Assembly (NCBI RefSeq): GCF_000425945.1
Contig: NZ_KE384481.1
Coordinates: 248,001-312,000, forward strand
DNA: 64,000 nt
Direction: 5' to 3'
From: Candidatus Solirubrobacter pratensis
GTDB lineage: Bacteria; Actinomycetota; Thermoleophilia; Solirubrobacterales; Solirubrobacteraceae
The translations under genes and the position numbers were made by a program. The notes under the pieces are model-generated. The model saw only the letters and a program-made list of their open reading frames with translations. It was not told the origin of the DNA and searched no databases. Positions 61,257 through 64,000 of this stretch are shown here, one piece after another (position 1 is the stretch's first letter; the number at the start of each line of letters is the position of its first letter).

Positions 61257-62627
61257 GTGCCCGCACAACTCCAGCGCACCCTCGGCCTCGGCGGCGGCAT
61301 TGCGCTCGCGATCGGCAGCGTCGCCGGCTCCGGCATCCTCTTCCTCCCGTCGACGATCTACGCGCTGGCCGGCCACGACGCGCTCGTCGTCTGGGGCCTG
61401 GCGACGCTGCTCTGCGTCCCGCTGCTGCTCGTGTTCGGCGAGATGGTGCGCGAGAGCCATGACGGCGCCGGCATCGAGGGCTTCATCGCGCGCGGCCTCG
61501 GGCCGGAGGTCGCGGCCTGCGTGCCGCTGCTGTTCGCGCTGCTCTTCCCGCCCGCGCTCGCCGCGGCGACACTGGTCGCCGGCGGCTACCTCCAGGCGGC
61601 CGTCGGCGGCGGCACCCCGGTCCGGCTCGCGGGAGCGCTGGCGGTCATCGCGGGCGCGCTGCAGACGAACCTCGTGGGCGCCAAGACCGGCGCGCGCCTG
61701 CAGTCGATCGCGACCTTCACGCTGCTCGCCGCCGCCGTGCTGCTGGTCGCGCTGACCTTCCCGCAGGCGCGGCCCGGCTATGACGCGGTGCTCCCGCGGC
61801 TGCACTCGCTCGACCCGCTGCTCGGGGGCGTGCTGGTCGCCTTCTGGGGCTTCGCGGGCTTCGAGAACATGACGTTCGTCGCCGGCGAGATGCGCAACCC
61901 GCGCCGCGACTACCTGATCGCCGCGTTCGTCGCGCTCGCCGCCTACGGGCTGCTCGCGGCGCTGCTGACCGCCAACATCGGCGCGATCATCCCGCCCGGC
62001 CAGGTCGACGAGCTCTCGGGCGTCGCCCAGCTCGCGCATCACGTCGCGGTGCCCGCCGCCGGCGTCGCGGTCATCACCGTGCTCGCGCTGGCGCTGATGC
62101 AGGCCAACAACGCCAGCTGGCTGTGGGGCATCTCGCGGCTGCTGTTCGCCTCGGCCCGCGAAGGGCGCGCGCCGGCCTGGCTGGCGAAGCTCGACGCGCG
62201 TGGGATCCCGCGCCGCGCCGTGCTCGTGCTGCAGGTCCCGGGCGCGGCGATCACCTGCGGCGCCGCGTTCGTGCCCGGGCTCGTCCTGCACCTGGTGGTC
62301 GGGGTGAGCGCGGTGTTCATGTTCATCTACGCGCTCGCGCTGGCGTCCTACGTGCGGACGCCGCGGCCGCTCGGGCGGCGGCTCGGCGCGGGCGTGATGC
62401 TCGCGCTGATGGCCGGCATCCTCGCGGGCCAAGGCTGGTACGCGCTGCCGCCGGTGATCGTCGCGGCGCTCGCGTCCGGCGCCGGCTGGACCGCGCGGCG
62501 CCGCGCGCGCGACGCTCAGTCGCCGCCGTTGCGGAAGACGAACCACCAGAGCGCGAACAGCCCGGCCCAGCCCGCGACCATCGCGGCGAACAGCAGCACG
62601 GCGAGCGCGGTCACGCCGGGACCCTAG
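61257..62627 (+). CDS. APC-superfamily amino acid permease
   Basis: A 456-residue transporter with about twelve helices. LGLGGGIALAIGSVAGSGILFLPSTIYALAG is the first helix with the unwound GSG motif, and VAFWGFAGFENMTFVAGEMRNPRRDYLIA carries the sixth helix and the E-x-R-NP motif. It may import amino acids, perhaps asparagine given the asparaginase across the divergent promoter (inference). The GTG at 61257 is chosen; a TTG at 61221 is possible. The last about 40 residues are hydrophilic and run antisense to a small membrane-protein frame at 62516-62614. Confidence 0.88.
   Translation: MPAQLQRTLGLGGGIALAIGSVAGSGILFLPSTIYALAGHDALVVWGLATLLCVPLLLVFGEMVRESHDGAGIEGFIARGLGPEVAACVPLLFALLFPPALAAATLVAGGYLQAAVGGGTPVRLAGALAVIAGALQTNLVGAKTGARLQSIATFTLLAAAVLLVALTFPQARPGYDAVLPRLHSLDPLLGGVLVAFWGFAGFENMTFVAGEMRNPRRDYLIAAFVALAAYGLLAALLTANIGAIIPPGQVDELSGVAQLAHHVAVPAAGVAVITVLALALMQANNASWLWGISRLLFASAREGRAPAWLAKLDARGIPRRAVLVLQVPGAAITCGAAFVPGLVLHLVVGVSAVFMFIYALALASYVRTPRPLGRRLGAGVMLALMAGILAGQGWYALPPVIVAALASGAGWTARRRARDAQSPPLRKTNHQSANSPAQPATIAANSSTASAVTPGP
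62516..62614 (-). CDS. Possible 32-residue single-helix membrane protein, antisense to the permease 3' end
   Basis: On the minus strand a GTG-started frame encodes ALAVLLFAAMVAGWAGL followed by FALWWFVFRNGGD and TGA. It is one strongly hydrophobic helix with Trp residues at the interface and a short charged tail, as in many genuine small membrane proteins. It lies inside the hydrophilic tail of the permease frame. Small subunits of amino acid transporters (MetS-like) have a similar look, which is only resemblance. Confidence 0.35.
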   Translation of the reverse strand: MTALAVLLFAAMVAGWAGLFALWWFVFRNGGD

Positions 62628-62674
62628 GCGCGCGAGGTGCGAGGGACATGAGCCCGCCTGCGTACGCTCGTGAC

Positions 62675-62989
62675 GTGAGCATCGTCAAGATCAACGCCAT
62701 CACGGTCCCGCGCGAGCGCTTCGAGGAGTTCGCACACCGCTTCGCCACCCGCGCCGGGCGCGTTTCCAGCGCCGAGGGTTTCGAGGCCTTCGAGCTGCTG
62801 CGGCCCAACGACGACCGCGAGGTCTGCCTCGTGATCACGCGCTGGCGCTCGGAGGAGGACTTCCAGGCGTGGATGAAGAGCCCGGACTTCGCCGCCGGCC
62901 ACGCGCAGCACCGCACCGACGGGCCCGTCGGCACGGCGAGCGAGGTGTGGTCGTTCGACGTGCTCGAGCTCGAGGGCCCGGCCGCGTAG
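62675..62989 (+). CDS. Antibiotic-biosynthesis-monooxygenase-fold haem oxygenase (MhuD/IsdG-like)
   Basis: A 104-residue ferredoxin-like protein. VKINAITVPRERFEEFAHRFATRAGRVSSAEGFEAFELLRP carries the conserved Asn in the first strand. The haem-ligand His lies in AGHAQHRTDGP after SEEDFQAWMKSPDF. The overall pattern matches mycobacterial MhuD, which opens haem and frees iron. The GTG at 62675 fits the family N-terminus; an ATG at 62648 is the alternative. Confidence 0.85.
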   Translation: MSIVKINAITVPRERFEEFAHRFATRAGRVSSAEGFEAFELLRPNDDREVCLVITRWRSEEDFQAWMKSPDFAAGHAQHRTDGPVGTASEVWSFDVLELEGPAA

Positions 62990-63011
62990 GCCGGCCCCCG
63001 TCGCTTCGCCG

Positions 63012-63149
63012 CTAGCGGCCCTGCGGGCGCGGCGGCCGCTTGCGCGCCACGACCTTGCGCGGGTCGTGCTGCGGCGGCTTGACCGGCATGGGCCTGGTGC
63101 TCTTGCCGCCGGCCGAGGGTCGGCGGGACATCTGTGGACGGCGCTGCAT
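63012..63149 (-). CDS. Small basic hypothetical protein
   Basis: A 45-residue, strongly basic, Pro/Arg/Lys-rich protein (QRRPQMSRRPSAGGKSTRPMPVKPPQHDPRKVVARKRPP). AGAGGAGC-like purine sequence (AGAGGAG) lies 7 bases upstream of the ATG at 63149, a good ribosome-binding site, which supports the short form over the longer open frame. No family is recognised. Confidence 0.5.
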   Translation of the reverse strand: MQRRPQMSRRPSAGGKSTRPMPVKPPQHDPRKVVARKRPPRPQGR

Positions 63150-63397
63150 ACGAACGCTCCTCTGGCTCGAGACGAAGAGGTGGAGCGGTCCGTCCGCACC
63201 CGCCGCGGCGACCGGATGGGCGGCGGCGGGGACAACGACTGTCACCCGCCGGCGAGCCGCTCGGAGCACGGGAGAACATGGCGGTATGCAGGCATTTTCG
63301 CGCCTAAGGGGAGTTCCGCCGCGCGTAAGGCGGACGACCCGTTACGACGCTCCATCCGCCCGATGCGGCAGGCCCGTCTCAGGCCGAGAATGGACAC

Positions 63398-63721
63398 ATG
63401 CTCAAGACGCTGACAGCCCGCAAGCAGACCCCGTCGGACGCCGCCTTGACCATCCGCTTCGCCTCCTCGGACGACGAGGCGGCGCTGGTCCGGCTGGCCG
63501 AGCTGGATTCGAGCCGAGCGCCGCGCGGCGCCGTGCTGGTCGCCGACGTCGGCGACGAGACGTGGGCCGCGCTCTCGCTCGACGACGGCCACGGGGTCGC
63601 CGACCCGTTCCACTCCTCCGCCGAGGCGCTATGGATGCTGACCGAGCGCGCCCGGCAGCTTCGCCATGAGCGCCGCGGCCGCATGCAGCGGCTGCCGCGC
63701 GTCTGGCCCGCAGGCGCCTGA
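63398..63721 (+). CDS. Small hypothetical protein resembling a truncated GNAT fold
   Basis: A 107-residue protein. ALTIRFASSDDEAALVRLAELDS, VLVADVGDETWAALSLDDGHGVADPF and a C-terminal basic helix (MLTERARQLRHERRG) follow the first strands and helix of a GNAT acetyltransferase, but the acetyl-CoA loop is absent. Similar short proteins are common in this class; activity is unlikely and the role unknown. Confidence 0.65.
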   Translation: MLKTLTARKQTPSDAALTIRFASSDDEAALVRLAELDSSRAPRGAVLVADVGDETWAALSLDDGHGVADPFHSSAEALWMLTERARQLRHERRGRMQRLPRVWPAGA

Positions 63722-63753
63722 CGGGACTCGCGCGTCCGGTTTAGGATCGCCGG

Positions 63754-64000
63754 ATGCGCGTCTCGCCATGGGGCCGTGTCATCGCGATCTCGGCCCTGCT
63801 GGTGGTCGGCGGAGCGCTTGCGCTCGCGGTCGGGGCGCTCGCCTCGACGCGTGAGCGGCTCGTCTCCTATCCGGTGACCGGGGCGCTGCGCGGGGTCGCG
63901 TTCGACCTCGGCGACGGCGCGATCGTGATCGTCGGCGGCGGCCGCCGCGACGCGGTCACCGTCGAGCGCACCGAGCGCTTCGCGTTCGGCCACGGCGCGA
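63754..64000 (+). CDS. Membrane-anchored protein, 3'-truncated by the window edge
   Basis: 82 residues are visible: one N-terminal transmembrane helix (VIAISALLVVGGALALAVGALA) followed by an extracytoplasmic part (SYPVTGALRGVAFDLGDGAIVIVGG). The beta-strand pattern after the helix is like DUF4097-type adhesin repeats, but too little is visible for an assignment. The reading frame is still open at base 64000. Confidence 0.6.
   Translation, partial: MRVSPWGRVIAISALLVVGGALALAVGALASTRERLVSYPVTGALRGVAFDLGDGAIVIVGGGRRDAVTVERTERFAFGHGA

Overview
The window is about 64 kb of very GC-rich, gene-dense DNA from an actinobacterium. The best guess is class Thermoleophilia, order Solirubrobacterales (Conexibacter/Solirubrobacter-like). 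Reasons: SOS boxes of the CGAAC-N4-GTTCG type, an ImuB plus DUF6504 mutasome pair, tRNA without encoded CCA, many GTG starts, 4-base stop/start overlaps, and secreted proteins ending in an Ig-like domain common in that class. This placement rests on recognition, not on a search.

Layout. 1-4.6 kb: a thioredoxin-domain protein cut by the window edge, an MMPL exporter and an IclR regulator. 4.7-14.5 kb: a ten-gene catabolic operon, nearly every junction being a 1- or 4-base overlap. It encodes a flavin-binding-fold protein, an M20 hydrolase, a CUT2 sugar ABC importer (two permeases, lipoprotein, double ATPase), a PfkB kinase, a KDPG-type aldolase, a TIM-barrel hydrolase and an aminotransferase. 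A palindrome in the IclR/operon divergent promoter is the likely operator. 14.5-19.5 kb: Bax-inhibitor protein, glutamine synthetase, HxlR regulator with an AhpD-like protein, a tail-anchored protein under a c-di-AMP (ydaO-type) riboswitch, and a membrane cytochrome c. 19.6-30.0 kb: an SOS cluster (dnaE2, imuB-DUF6504, lexA with a zinc-ribbon gene), each unit with its own LexA box, plus rnpB, a hydroxyacyl-CoA dehydrogenase and small genes.

30.1-42.4 kb: an accessory region. An intact tRNA-Leu(GAG) and a displaced copy of its 3' half plus terminator (96 bp, 4 mismatches) bracket a 9-kb island holding two coupled LuxR-type ATPase regulators, the second with a broken P-loop, and a 1086-residue secreted coiled-coil protein. 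Right of the second repeat lies gene debris: a tyrosine integrase with several frameshifts and a lost catalytic tyrosine, a frameshifted TIM-barrel gene and an erythromycin-esterase remnant, around an intact PAP2 phosphatase gene.

42.6-64.0 kb: mostly ordinary chromosome. It holds a UPF0104-like membrane protein, cold-shock protein, two alpha/beta hydrolases, an alpha-L-rhamnosidase, a scar of two truncated genes near 49.1 kb, a response regulator, class IV aminotransferase, secreted Ig-like protein, L,D-transpeptidase, FolD, HD protein, P-loop kinase, aldo-keto reductase, DUF3817 protein, molybdopterin oxidoreductase, asparaginase, an SDR/LysR/amino-acid-permease cluster, a MhuD-like haem oxygenase and small proteins.

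The best candidates for undescribed biology are the ten-gene catabolic operon, the tRNA-Leu island with its regulator pair and secreted protein, the riboswitch-controlled tail-anchored protein, and the lexA-coupled zinc-ribbon gene.
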